Assembly: GCA_913776615.1 (NCBI GenBank)
Contig: CAJYPK010000004.1
Location: 117,860-181,859, forward strand
DNA: 64,000 nt
Direction: 5' to 3'
DNA from: an uncultured Hymenobacter sp.
GTDB lineage: Bacteria; Bacteroidota; Bacteroidia; Cytophagales; Hymenobacteraceae
Position numbers and translations under genes: made by a program. Positions 18,177 to 27,673 of this stretch are shown piece after piece. Under the pieces are notes generated by a model. The model saw nothing but the letters and a program-made list of their open reading frames with translations, had not been told where the DNA came from and searched no databases. Within the stretch, counting starts at the first letter, position 1; every line of letters starts with the position of its first letter.

Positions 18177-19850
18177 TTACTCAACTACCAACCGACGCAC
18201 TGCCCGCGCCGCGCCTGCTTGCATTCGCACCAGGTAAAGCCCCGGCGTTACGCCGGCTAAGTCGAGCGTTGCGGCCATTCCCGCCCGGGCCACCTGGGTC
18301 CGCACTACCTGCCCTCGGGTATCGAGCAGCGTAAGCTTTGCGTCAGCCGTAGCGGCCCCGGGCGGCAGCAGCACCGTGGTAGCTGCGTGGGCCGGGTTGG
18401 GAACTACGCCTAATTCAGTTGGAGTAGCAGACGGGGTAGCCGCCAACGCAGTAGCTCCATCATTGAGTTGGGCCAGGAAAGCAACCGGGCCTCCGGATGC
18501 GGGCTGCGTTATGGAACCGAACCTAACGGGGCCGGCCAGCATCCCGGTCAGGTAAACGGTAGGGCCACTCACCGCCAGTGAATAAACGGGAACGGCAACA
18601 CTAGCGCTGCCCGCTACCGCCCAGGCATAAGAGCCGGCACTGCCCGCATCGGTCAGCTTAGCGACGTACACTCCTGCTCCAGTGGGTGTTGGCAGCGCGA
18701 TAGTACCAATGTTCGTAGCAGTTCCTTGCTGCCCGGCTATGTATACGCTCGTTCCCGTAGCTGCTACGCTTAGAATATTGGCGTAATCGCTCTGCTGCGC
18801 CCACCCCCAGCTTGCTGCACTCCCCCCGTCCGTAAGCGCCGCCACATACGAGCTGGTCGAACCAACGCTACGGAGCGTTGTGGTGCCAAAAGTGGCCGTA
18901 CCATCAAAACTACCAGCCGCGTACAGCCGACCGCCACTGCCTACGGCCAACTGGCGCACAAAACCGCCAGTTGGCTGCATCCAGCTGAAGCTGCTGCTGT
19001 TACCCGCATCAACGAGCTTGGCCACGCCAAAGCCATCACCAGTTGTTTGCACCGGGCCGAAGCTGGCACTCACCCCGTAACTAGCCGCCACGTACACGGC
19101 CGCGCCCTGCACGGTCAGCGCCCCAGCCCCGTCGTAGCCCGGGCCACCAACTCGCTGTGCCCAAACGTAGCTGCTGCTGCTACCCGCGTCGGTGAGTTTA
19201 GCTACGGCTAAATCATAACCGCCAGCGCTGGTCAAACTAAAACTCCCAATGCTAGCGCTACCCGTAAAGCTACCTGCCACGTACACGCTGTTTCCAGTTG
19301 CAGCTAAGCTAGTTGCCATTATTCCAGTGGGCTGCATCCACTGTACATTGCCAGCATTGTCAAACTTGAGTAGGGTACTACCATCGGGAGCGGCAACTCC
19401 GCCCACAGTTGCTCCGCTCAGCGTCGCTAGCACATAGACGCTCGTCCCGCTCGCGACTATAGCCGTGGCAATATCGCCGTCGGTAGAGCCGCCCGCCCGC
19501 TGCGCCCACACGAAGCGCTGAGTTACCGGGCTCCATTTGGCCACGAAAGCATCGCGGCTAAAACCTACCTGATTGCCGCTCGTCACGGCATTGGTAAGGG
19601 TAATATCGTTTAGCTGGAGCGTAGGATTACTAAAAAAACCGGCAACGTACACGTTGCCGCTGGCATCCGTAGTAACTGCCGTCACCTGCGAATAGGCACC
19701 GCCCCCCGCCAAATAAGCTGCCTGCCACGTGGGAGCCTGCGCCCAGGCGGCGGGGCCAGCCAGCAGGCCACCGGCCAGAGCCAGATGCCAGCCGTTCATC
19801 ATGCGTAGGCGGCGCAGACTGATTTTATTGAAAGGAAAAATGCTGCTCAT
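18177..19850 (-). CDS. Secreted T9SS cargo protein with SBBP-like beta-propeller repeats
   Basis: A 557-residue secreted protein. I start it at ATG 19850 (MSSIFPFNKISLRRLRMMNG), which precedes a signal peptide core, LALAGGLLAGPAAWAQ. The frame upstream to 19994 is only the read-through of a terminator hairpin. Residues about 50-450 hold seven or more degenerate repeats of the form SVYVAGSFTG...SFSLTSAG...DLAVAKLTDAG, like SBBP/beta-propeller repeats. The last 80 residues are a type A T9SS sorting domain: VVPNPAHAATTVLLP, DTRGQVVRTQVA and LYLVRMQAG. It should be exported across the outer membrane and attached or released there. Its ligand or role is unknown. Confidence 0.88.
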   Translation of the reverse strand: MSSIFPFNKISLRRLRMMNGWHLALAGGLLAGPAAWAQAPTWQAAYLAGGGAYSQVTAVTTDASGNVYVAGFFSNPTLQLNDITLTNAVTSGNQVGFSRDAFVAKWSPVTQRFVWAQRAGGSTDGDIATAIVASGTSVYVLATLSGATVGGVAAPDGSTLLKFDNAGNVQWMQPTGIMATSLAATGNSVYVAGSFTGSASIGSFSLTSAGGYDLAVAKLTDAGSSSSYVWAQRVGGPGYDGAGALTVQGAAVYVAASYGVSASFGPVQTTGDGFGVAKLVDAGNSSSFSWMQPTGGFVRQLAVGSGGRLYAAGSFDGTATFGTTTLRSVGSTSSYVAALTDGGSAASWGWAQQSDYANILSVAATGTSVYIAGQQGTATNIGTIALPTPTGAGVYVAKLTDAGSAGSYAWAVAGSASVAVPVYSLAVSGPTVYLTGMLAGPVRFGSITQPASGGPVAFLAQLNDGATALAATPSATPTELGVVPNPAHAATTVLLPPGAATADAKLTLLDTRGQVVRTQVARAGMAATLDLAGVTPGLYLVRMQAGAARAVRRLVVE

Positions 19851-19935
19851 CAGGAATGAAGATGGGAAAGAGTGGAAGTATCGACTTGATCGGAGTTCGC
19901 TTGCGGACGTTGCATGGCCGAGGTTATTTTTTAAT

Positions 19936-19996
19936 GGTTGATAGATAAAAAAACAGCCCTGGCGTACCGCCAGGGCTGTTTTTTTATCTATCAACC
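19936..19996 (-). terminator. Terminator downstream of secA
   Basis: A perfect 29-bp inverted repeat with loop TAC: 19936-19964 pairs with 19968-19996. The core CAGCCCTGGCG is followed by seven T residues and then ATCTATC that also pairs. It is 10 bp past the secA stop and works in both orientations. Confidence 0.9.
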
Positions 19997-20006
19997 TTAT
20001 AATTAC

Positions 20007-23000
20007 TTATGCCTCCTCTACCAGCACGCAGCGTTCGGCGGCAAGGTCTTCTTCCACTGTTTTGTATTTCACGTCGCGCACTACGCGGCCGTCCATGTAC
20101 TGCACGGTTACGCGGTCGTTGCGGTTGGCTACCTTCTGGCTACGCACCGGCTCCTGCTTGATGGCCGGGGCCAGCCCCAGCTCGGCGGCTTGCTCCACAT
20201 CTTCGGGGCCCGCGCCGAGGCTCACGTCCGAAACGGCCTTTTCGGCCTTCAGCTTGGGCAGGGGCTCCACGATGTCGTCCTCGTAGTAGGTGTTTGGCTC
20301 AGCGAAGCCCGCTTCGGCGGCTACCGGCACATCGGCTTTGAAGAGGAAGCCCGACGTGCTGTGGTTGACCTTGCTCAGCATGCGCTTGAAGAGCTCGAAG
20401 GCTTCGAACTTGTACACCAACAGCGGGTCTTTCTGTTCGTACACCGCGTTCTGCACCACCTGCTTGAGGTCGTCCATCTGGCGCAGGTGCTGGGTCCAGG
20501 CTTCGTCGATGGTCGAGAGCACGGCCCCTTTCTCCATCTGGCGGATGATGTCCAGGCCGTTGGTAGCCTGCGCTTTGCGCAGGTTGGCAATTACCTGGGT
20601 GTGCTTGTGGCCATCGGTAAAAGGAATGGCGATGTTCTCGTAGGGCGTGTTCTGGCTCAGCAGGTCGTTGATCATCGGCATGGCGTTGTTGCCGATGTGC
20701 TCATTTTTGCTCTCGTAGTAGCCGGTAGCTTCCTCGTAGAGCTTCTGGGTGAGGCGCTCGGCGGGCAGGGCCGAAAACTCCTGCTGCGAGATGTGCGTGT
20801 CGTAGCCGAAGTCCTTGATGATGCTCAGCTTGAAGTCCTCGTAATCGTTGCTGATTTTGTGGCCCGCCGCGATGTCCTCGCTCACGTCGTAGATGAGGTT
20901 GAGGATGTCCAGCTCCAGACGCTCGCCGAAGAGGGCGTTACGACGGCGGCGGTACACCACCTCGCGCTGGGCGTTCATCACGTCGTCGTACTCCAGCAGG
21001 CGCTTGCGCGTACCGAAGTTGTTTTCCTCCACCTTCTTCTGCGCACGCTCAATCGACGAGGTAATCATCGAGTGCTGAATTACTTCGCCTTCTTCCATGC
21101 CCATGCGGTCCATGAGCTTGGCGATGCGCTCCGAGCCAAACAGACGCATCAGGTTATCCTCCAGCGATACGAAGAACTGCGACGAGCCCGGGTCGCCCTG
21201 GCGGCCGGCGCGGCCCCGCAGTTGGCGGTCGACGCGGCGGCTTTCGTGGCGCTCGGTGCCGATGATGGCCAACCCGCCCGCCTCGCGGGAAGTCTCGCGC
21301 AGCTTGATGTCGGTACCCCGACCGGCCATGTTGGTGGCGATGGTCACGGTGCCGGGGTAACCAGCGGCGGCCACAATCTCGGCCTCGCGCTGGTTCTGCT
21401 TGGCGTTCAGTACCTGGTGCTTGATGCCACGAAGCTTCAGCATGCGGCTTACCAACTCGGAAATTTCAACCGACGTGGTACCCACGAGCACCGGGCGGCC
21501 GGCCTGCACGAGGGTCTGGATTTCCTCGGCTACGGCATTGTATTTCTCGCGCACGGTGCGGTACACCTTGTCGTGCTGGTCGTTGCGCAGGATGGCGCGG
21601 TTGGTCGGAATCACCACCACGTCGAGCTTGTAAATTTCCCAGAGCTCGCCAGCTTCGGTTTCGGCCGTACCCGTCATGCCGCCCAGCTTGTGGTACATGC
21701 GGAAGAAGTTCTGCAAGGTCACCGTGGCATAGGTCTGGGTGGCATCCTCGATGCGAACGCCTTCCTTGGCCTCGATGGCCTGGTGCAGGCCGTCGGAGTA
21801 GCGGCGACCTTCCATTACGCGGCCGGTTTGCTCGTCCACAATCATCACTTTGCCGTCCTGGCTCAGGATGTACTGGTCGTCGCGCTCAAACAGGGTGTAG
21901 GCTTTCAGAAGCTGGTTTACGGTGTGTACGCGCTCGCTCTTCTCCTGGTAGTCCTGCATCAGCTGCTCTTTTTGTTGCAGCTTTTCTTCGGCGGTCAGGG
22001 CGTCGGCCTTCTCGATGTTGGCGATTTCGACCCCAATGTCGGGCATGATGAACAGGTGCGGGTCTTCGCCCTGCGCCGTAATCAGGTCAATGCCTTTTTC
22101 GGTCAGCTCAATCTGGTTGTTCTTCTCGTCAATGGTGAAATACAGAGGCTTATCGGCCTCCGGCATCTGGCGCGAGTTGTCGGACAGATAGTGGTTTTCG
22201 GCCTGCTGCAAAATCACGCGCATGCCGGGCTCCGAGAGAAACTTGATGAGCGGCTTGCTCTTGGGCAGGCCGCGGTAAGCACGAAACAGGGCCAGCCCGC
22301 CGTCGCCGTTTTTACCGCCTTCCTCGGCGCCGGTCTTGCCTTCGGCGATGAGCTTACGAGCCTGCACCAGGTAGTTCTGCACGAGCTTCTTCTGCTCGTC
22401 CACCAGGCGCTGAATGCGCGGCTTGAGCTGCAAAAACTCGTGCACATCGCCCTTGGGCACGGGGCCGGAGATAATGAGCGGCGTCCGCGCGTCGTCGATG
22501 AGCACGGAGTCCACTTCGTCCACCATCGCGTAGTGATGCTTGCGCTGCACGAGCTCGCTGGGGTCGCGGGCCATGTTGTCGCGCAGGTAGTCGAAGCCGA
22601 ATTCGTTGTTGGTGCCGTAGGTGATGTCGGCCAGGTAGGCGTTGCGGCGGGCGTCGGTGTTGGGCTGGTGCTTGTCGATGCAGTCCACGGTGAGACCGTG
22701 GAACTCGAACAGCGGGGCGTTCCACTCCGAGTCGCGCTTGGCGAGGTAGTCGTTCACGGTTACCACGTGCACGCCCCGACCACCGAGGGCATTGAGGAAG
22801 GCCGGCAGGGTCGAAACCAAGGTTTTACCCTCACCGGTGGCCATCTCGGCAATTTTACCCTGGTGCAGCACTACGCCGCCGATGAGCTGCACGTCGTAGT
22901 GCACCATGTCCCAGGTTACTTCGGCGCCGGCGGCCAGCCACTTGTTGCTCCAGGTTGCCTTGTCGCCCTGGATAGTCACGTTGCCCTTGGTGCGGGCAAT

Positions 23001-23426
23001 TTCACGGTCCGCGTCGGTGGCCGTCACGACCAGCTGGCCGTTTTGGGCGTAGCGGCGGGCCGTTTCCTTCACGATGGCGAAGGCCTGGGGCAGGGCTTCG
23101 AGCAGGGCGGCTTCGAGGTCTTTGTTGCGCTGCTTTTCGAGCGCGTCGATTTGCTCGAAGATGGCCTCCTTGCGCGACACGTCCAGATTGGGCTGAGTAT
23201 CAATCTGATTTTGCAGGCCGGCAATCTGCCCGTCGAGGCCAGCCAGGCGGCCGTCAATCTGCTGGCGGACTTCCTGGGTGCGCTGACGCAGTTGGTCGTC
23301 GGTGAGGCCGGCCAGTTTGGCATATTCCGCATTAATAAGGGCCACGTAAGGCACCACGTCCTTGAGGTCCTTTTCTGCTTTGGAGCCAAACAGCTTGGCG
23401 ACGGTTTTGCCGAGGAAATCTAACAT
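20007..23426 (-). CDS. secA: Protein translocase ATPase subunit SecA
   Basis: A 1139-residue motor ATPase that drives proteins through SecYEG. Walker A is GEGKT at about residues 198-202 (AEMATGEGKTLV); the DEAD-type Walker B region is YAMVDEVDSVLIDDARTPLI. The second motor domain has ATNMAGRGTDIKL and HESRRVDRQLRGRAGRQGD. It is longer than the 901-residue E. coli protein owing to insertions, including a charged helical region at about residues 55-110 (GLDGQIAGLQNQIDTQ), as is usual in Bacteroidota. The C-terminal zinc-binding CxCx8C(H/C) tail is absent; the protein ends VEEDLAAERCVLVEEA. It starts at ATG 23426. It is monocistronic, with a strong terminator after it. Confidence 0.98.
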   Translation of the reverse strand: MLDFLGKTVAKLFGSKAEKDLKDVVPYVALINAEYAKLAGLTDDQLRQRTQEVRQQIDGRLAGLDGQIAGLQNQIDTQPNLDVSRKEAIFEQIDALEKQRNKDLEAALLEALPQAFAIVKETARRYAQNGQLVVTATDADREIARTKGNVTIQGDKATWSNKWLAAGAEVTWDMVHYDVQLIGGVVLHQGKIAEMATGEGKTLVSTLPAFLNALGGRGVHVVTVNDYLAKRDSEWNAPLFEFHGLTVDCIDKHQPNTDARRNAYLADITYGTNNEFGFDYLRDNMARDPSELVQRKHHYAMVDEVDSVLIDDARTPLIISGPVPKGDVHEFLQLKPRIQRLVDEQKKLVQNYLVQARKLIAEGKTGAEEGGKNGDGGLALFRAYRGLPKSKPLIKFLSEPGMRVILQQAENHYLSDNSRQMPEADKPLYFTIDEKNNQIELTEKGIDLITAQGEDPHLFIMPDIGVEIANIEKADALTAEEKLQQKEQLMQDYQEKSERVHTVNQLLKAYTLFERDDQYILSQDGKVMIVDEQTGRVMEGRRYSDGLHQAIEAKEGVRIEDATQTYATVTLQNFFRMYHKLGGMTGTAETEAGELWEIYKLDVVVIPTNRAILRNDQHDKVYRTVREKYNAVAEEIQTLVQAGRPVLVGTTSVEISELVSRMLKLRGIKHQVLNAKQNQREAEIVAAAGYPGTVTIATNMAGRGTDIKLRETSREAGGLAIIGTERHESRRVDRQLRGRAGRQGDPGSSQFFVSLEDNLMRLFGSERIAKLMDRMGMEEGEVIQHSMITSSIERAQKKVEENNFGTRKRLLEYDDVMNAQREVVYRRRRNALFGERLELDILNLIYDVSEDIAAGHKISNDYEDFKLSIIKDFGYDTHISQQEFSALPAERLTQKLYEEATGYYESKNEHIGNNAMPMINDLLSQNTPYENIAIPFTDGHKHTQVIANLRKAQATNGLDIIRQMEKGAVLSTIDEAWTQHLRQMDDLKQVVQNAVYEQKDPLLVYKFEAFELFKRMLSKVNHSTSGFLFKADVPVAAEAGFAEPNTYYEDDIVEPLPKLKAEKAVSDVSLGAGPEDVEQAAELGLAPAIKQEPVRSQKVANRNDRVTVQYMDGRVVRDVKYKTVEEDLAAERCVLVEEA

Positions 23427-23512
23427 TGGGTAAACAAATTGACTAAAAAAGACAGCGCGTTCTGGACAAATTTACGGCCTGCCCGCTTAACGACGCGCCC
23501 GGCCATAAACTA

Positions 23513-23549
23513 TAAAACCCCGCACGCTCAAAAAGAGTGCAGGGTTTTA
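23513..23549 (-). terminator. Probable terminator downstream of glf
   Basis: TAAAACCC (23513-23520) pairs with GGGTTTTA (23542-23549), with inner GCAC/GTGC pairing and a small bulge, loop AAAAA. It is followed in the minus direction by TATAGTTTATGG. It lies beyond repeat copy C in the 229-bp gap 23427-23655. Confidence 0.6.
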
Positions 23550-23570
23550 CGAAGCGGAAATAATGGCAGT

Positions 23571-23652
23571 TGTACAGGGTAAGCTTTAGCTTGCCCGGCG
23601 CGAGGTGGGTCGTGGCTCGGCCGGCGTGGGGCAAGCTAAAGCTTACCCTACA
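23571..23652. repeat. Dispersed palindromic repeat, copy C (short)
   Basis: Ends TGTACAGGGTAAGCTTTAGC and GCTAAAGCTTACCCTACA match the termini of copies A, B and D, except that GCG of the others is GGG here. The centre is different and shorter. It is 3 bp from the glf stop. Confidence 0.8.
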
Positions 23653-23655
23653 GTT

Positions 23656-24837
<1,182 letters not shown>

Positions 24838-24909
24838 AGGAGGAAGAATTGAGGATGTGGAGATTAGAAACTGTTGCGGATTAGGGCGCGAAAGAACAGG
24901 CTAGGTAGT

Positions 24910-26145
24910 TTAGGCGGCGGGGGCTCCCGATTTGGCAGCCAGGCGCTCTTGCATCAGGTTCACCATGTTCTGCCAGGTGAGATCCCAGCTGATGGTAGCC
25001 AGGTAGTCGTCGGTACGAGTGCGCCAGTCGGCATCCTTGCCCTGCTCCAGGGCGTAGGCGATGGCTTTGCCGAAGTCTTTGGGGTCATCGGCAATCTGCA
25101 CGAGGTTGAGGTCGCCGTAGGGGCGCACCACGTCGCGGATGCTGGTGCTCACCACCGGGCGGCCGGCGGCCAGGTACTCCGGGGTTTTGGTGGGCGAGAT
25201 AAACTCGGTGCTTTCGTTGCGAGCGAAGAGCAGCGTAGCCACATCCCAACCGCGCAGGTAGCTCGGCAGCTCCTGGTAGTTCTTGCCACCCAGGTAGTGA
25301 ATGTTCTTGTTGTGCGGCAGGGTGGCGGGGTCGATTTTCACCACCGGGCCGATGATGACAAACTGCCATTCGGGGTGGTTGGTGGCCAACTGGCCCAGTA
25401 GCTCGATGTCGAGGCGCTCATCGACCACGCCGAAGAAGCCGATGCGCGGGTGCGGAATGCTCGCCTGGTCGGCGGGCTCGGTTAGCTTGGGGTCGCGGGC
25501 CTGGCCGAAGTGCGCCTTGTCGATGCTGCTCGGGAAAGCGTGCGCATCGTCGTGTTGCTCGCGCTTGGCTTCGTACAAGCGCTGGCCACCGGTGAATACC
25601 AGGTCGGCCTTCTTGAACAGCTCCTGCTCGCGCTCCCGGAGGGCGGGCGGAGCAAATTTGAACTGGGCCAGCTCATCCATGCAGTCGTACACGGTGAGGA
25701 CGGGGGCAAACTCGCGCGCCCGGCTCATGGCCATCGGGGTGTAAATCCAGAAAACGTAGGTTTCCACCCCGTTTTCGGTGAAAAATTGCTTGAGAACTTC
25801 CACCTGCGCCTCGTCGCTGGCCGCTTCGTTTTCGGCCCCGCGCAAGCGGTTGGGCAAGTGTACTACCAATACCTTCACGCCGTTCTGGCGCTCCTTCACC
25901 TCCATATGTGGCTCGATGAGGTCATCGGCGTGGTAGAAGGCGTCTTCGACGTAAAAAACGCGGCCGTGCTGCGCAAAGCGCGACAGCAAATGCTGGGGCC
26001 GCTGCCAAACAAAATCCCAATGCAGGTGCGCGAAGCACACCAAATCGGGCAGCGAATACGTAAGAGAGGTTGCGTCGGCTTTGCCCGCAGCCGGGGCGGT
26101 GGTGGCGGCACGCACGGGTGCCTCCGCCGGAGTAGAAAGCGGCAT
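24910..26145 (-). CDS. Glycosyltransferase, family 1/4 type (GT-B fold)
   Basis: A 411-residue GT-B enzyme. The N-terminal domain starts after about 30 Ala-rich residues at LPDLVCFAHLHWDFVWQRPQ, a pattern of the glycosyltransferase group that often partners UDP-galactopyranose mutase. The donor domain is IGFFGVVDERLD followed by the nucleotide-sugar motif EFISPTKTPEYLAAGRPVVS, with the EX7E-like glutamates. It has no transmembrane helix and should act at the inner face of the membrane. Genomic pairing with glf suggests galactofuranosyl or glycan-assembly activity, which is an inference. The start at ATG 26145 is preceded by a 141-bp gap with nothing recognisable. Confidence 0.85.
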   Translation of the reverse strand: MPLSTPAEAPVRAATTAPAAGKADATSLTYSLPDLVCFAHLHWDFVWQRPQHLLSRFAQHGRVFYVEDAFYHADDLIEPHMEVKERQNGVKVLVVHLPNRLRGAENEAASDEAQVEVLKQFFTENGVETYVFWIYTPMAMSRAREFAPVLTVYDCMDELAQFKFAPPALREREQELFKKADLVFTGGQRLYEAKREQHDDAHAFPSSIDKAHFGQARDPKLTEPADQASIPHPRIGFFGVVDERLDIELLGQLATNHPEWQFVIIGPVVKIDPATLPHNKNIHYLGGKNYQELPSYLRGWDVATLLFARNESTEFISPTKTPEYLAAGRPVVSTSIRDVVRPYGDLNLVQIADDPKDFGKAIAYALEQGKDADWRTRTDDYLATISWDLTWQNMVNLMQERLAAKSGAPAA

Positions 26146-26286
26146 GAAGAAAACAGGAAAGGGCTTCGAGAGCTGCGCAAACCGGGGATAAGTCGTCCGG
26201 GAAGCAGCGCCTGCTTTCTTCTACGTGCGTCGTACTTAAAAAGATATGGCCGCGCTTAGAATAGTTGTTTTTCGCGCGGCAAATCC

Positions 26287-26799
26287 TTAGGCGTTCAGTA
26301 TAAGTTGCAATTCTACGGCATTTACCCAGCCAGCCGGGGTATTTTCCCGTAGCCAGTCCTGCCGCTCGCCCACGCGCCGGAAACCCATTTTCTCGAACAG
26401 GCTGAGGCTAGCCACATTAGTAGCAGCTACCGTGCAGTATAGCTGGTGCAGGCGCAGGGCCTGCCGGGCGTAGGGCAGCAGTTGGGCGAGCGCGGCCCGG
26501 GCGTAGCCGCGCCGCCGGGCACCGGCCAGCACCGTGATGCCTACACCCGCCCGCTGGTGCAGGGCGGAGTAGTCGTATAGGTCGAGCGTACCCACTGCCA
26601 GATTTTCTTCAGAATTGATAATCAAGCGCATCTGCCCCACCTCGGCGAGGCTGGCTCCGGCGTGGCGCAGATATTCGCGCAGGGCGTGGCGCGAAATGGG
26701 GGCCGGCAGCACGTCGGACACGGCCCAGAGTGCGGGGTCGTTTTCGAGCTGAAATAAAAATTCTAAATCATCAGGCTCGAGGGCACGCAGGGTTACCAT
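26287..26799 (-). CDS. GNAT-family N-acetyltransferase
   Basis: A 170-residue acetyltransferase of the GNAT fold, starting at ATG 26799 (MVTLRALEPDDLEFLFQLEN), 5 bp past the dapF stop. An upstream extension to 26850 would overlap dapF and was rejected. It has the RimJ-type opening (LRALEPDDLEFLF), a central strand (IINSEENLAVGTLDLYDYS), the acetyl-CoA loop VLAGARRRGYARAALAQLL, and the closing VASLSLFEKMGFRRVG. The substrate cannot be predicted; the operon with dapF and a penicillin-binding protein gives only a weak hint of a cell-wall-related amine. Confidence 0.87.
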   Translation of the reverse strand: MVTLRALEPDDLEFLFQLENDPALWAVSDVLPAPISRHALREYLRHAGASLAEVGQMRLIINSEENLAVGTLDLYDYSALHQRAGVGITVLAGARRRGYARAALAQLLPYARQALRLHQLYCTVAATNVASLSLFEKMGFRRVGERQDWLRENTPAGWVNAVELQLILNA

Positions 26800-26804
26800 C
26801 GGGC

Positions 26805-27602
26805 CTAAATTTCGCCGCTGAACACCCGCACGGCGGGGCCGCTCAGCCACACGTTTTCGAAACCGCCGTCGGGGCGGTGATCGAACGAAACTTCGAGCCG
26901 GCCGCCGGCCGCTTGCAGCTGCACGGGCGACACCGCACCCCGCGCCGAGGCGGCCAAGGCCACGGCCGTGACGCCGGTACCGCAGCTCAGGGTTTCGTCT
27001 TCGACGCCGCGCTCGTAGGTACGCACGGGCCAGGGGTGGCTGGGGTCGGCGGGCACTTCCACGAAGTTGACGTTGACGCCGGCCGGGTCATAGACCTGGT
27101 CGTAGCGAATGCTGTGGCCGTGGCCGTACACGTCGAACTCGGCCAGGGCGTGGTGCTCCTCGGGGTCGAGAAAGTGGACGTGGTGCGGCGAGCCGGTGTG
27201 CAGAAACACGTCGTCCTCCCCGAGCTCGGCGGGCTGGGCGGGGGCCACATCAATCATTTTCAGGCGTACGGTACCATCGGCCTCGACGCGGGCCTCGTGG
27301 GGGCCGTCCACGGCCAGGAAATACGCCCGGTCAGTGATGACGCCCAGGTCTTTGGCAAAGGCCACGAGGCAGCGGCCACCGTTGCCGCACATGCTGCTGG
27401 GGTGGCCATCGGCGTTGAAGTACACCATCTCGAAGTCATAGCCTGCGTGATTGCGCAGCAGCATCAGGCCATCGGCCCCGATGCCGAAGCGGCGGTGGCA
27501 GAGGTGCGCGATGTAGGCGTGGCCGGTGGTATCGAACTGCTGGGCGCGGTCGTCGATGATGACGAAGTCGTTGCCGGTGCCCTGGTATTTAGAGAAGATC
27601 AT
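26805..27602 (-). CDS. dapF: Diaminopimelate epimerase
   Basis: A 265-residue PLP-independent epimerase that converts LL-diaminopimelate to the meso form for lysine and peptidoglycan synthesis. It starts at ATG 27602 with the classic FSKYQGTGNDFVIIDDR. The catalytic cysteines are visible in SMCGNGGRC and ETLSCGTGVTAVAL. An upstream extension to 27713 lies within the PBP gene and is not used. The gene is 71 bp downstream of the PBP gene and 5 bp upstream of a GNAT gene on the same strand, which forms a cell-wall operon. Length and motifs are normal. Confidence 0.96.
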   Translation of the reverse strand: MIFSKYQGTGNDFVIIDDRAQQFDTTGHAYIAHLCHRRFGIGADGLMLLRNHAGYDFEMVYFNADGHPSSMCGNGGRCLVAFAKDLGVITDRAYFLAVDGPHEARVEADGTVRLKMIDVAPAQPAELGEDDVFLHTGSPHHVHFLDPEEHHALAEFDVYGHGHSIRYDQVYDPAGVNVNFVEVPADPSHPWPVRTYERGVEDETLSCGTGVTAVALAASARGAVSPVQLQAAGGRLEVSFDHRPDGGFENVWLSGPAVRVFSGEI

Positions 27603-27673
27603 GAAGCTTGATGCAGATAGAAGTAGGGCCGGAGTACTGCCGCTGGTCCCGGCCAGCTTTTGCCAGCCCGAAA

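Noticed and set aside
19938..23423. Long plus-strand frame opposite secA
   Set aside because: It is an exact antisense shadow of the secA gene, with His/Val/Leu-rich composition typical of GC-skewed reverse frames and no domain signature. Its first residues are a terminator hairpin.
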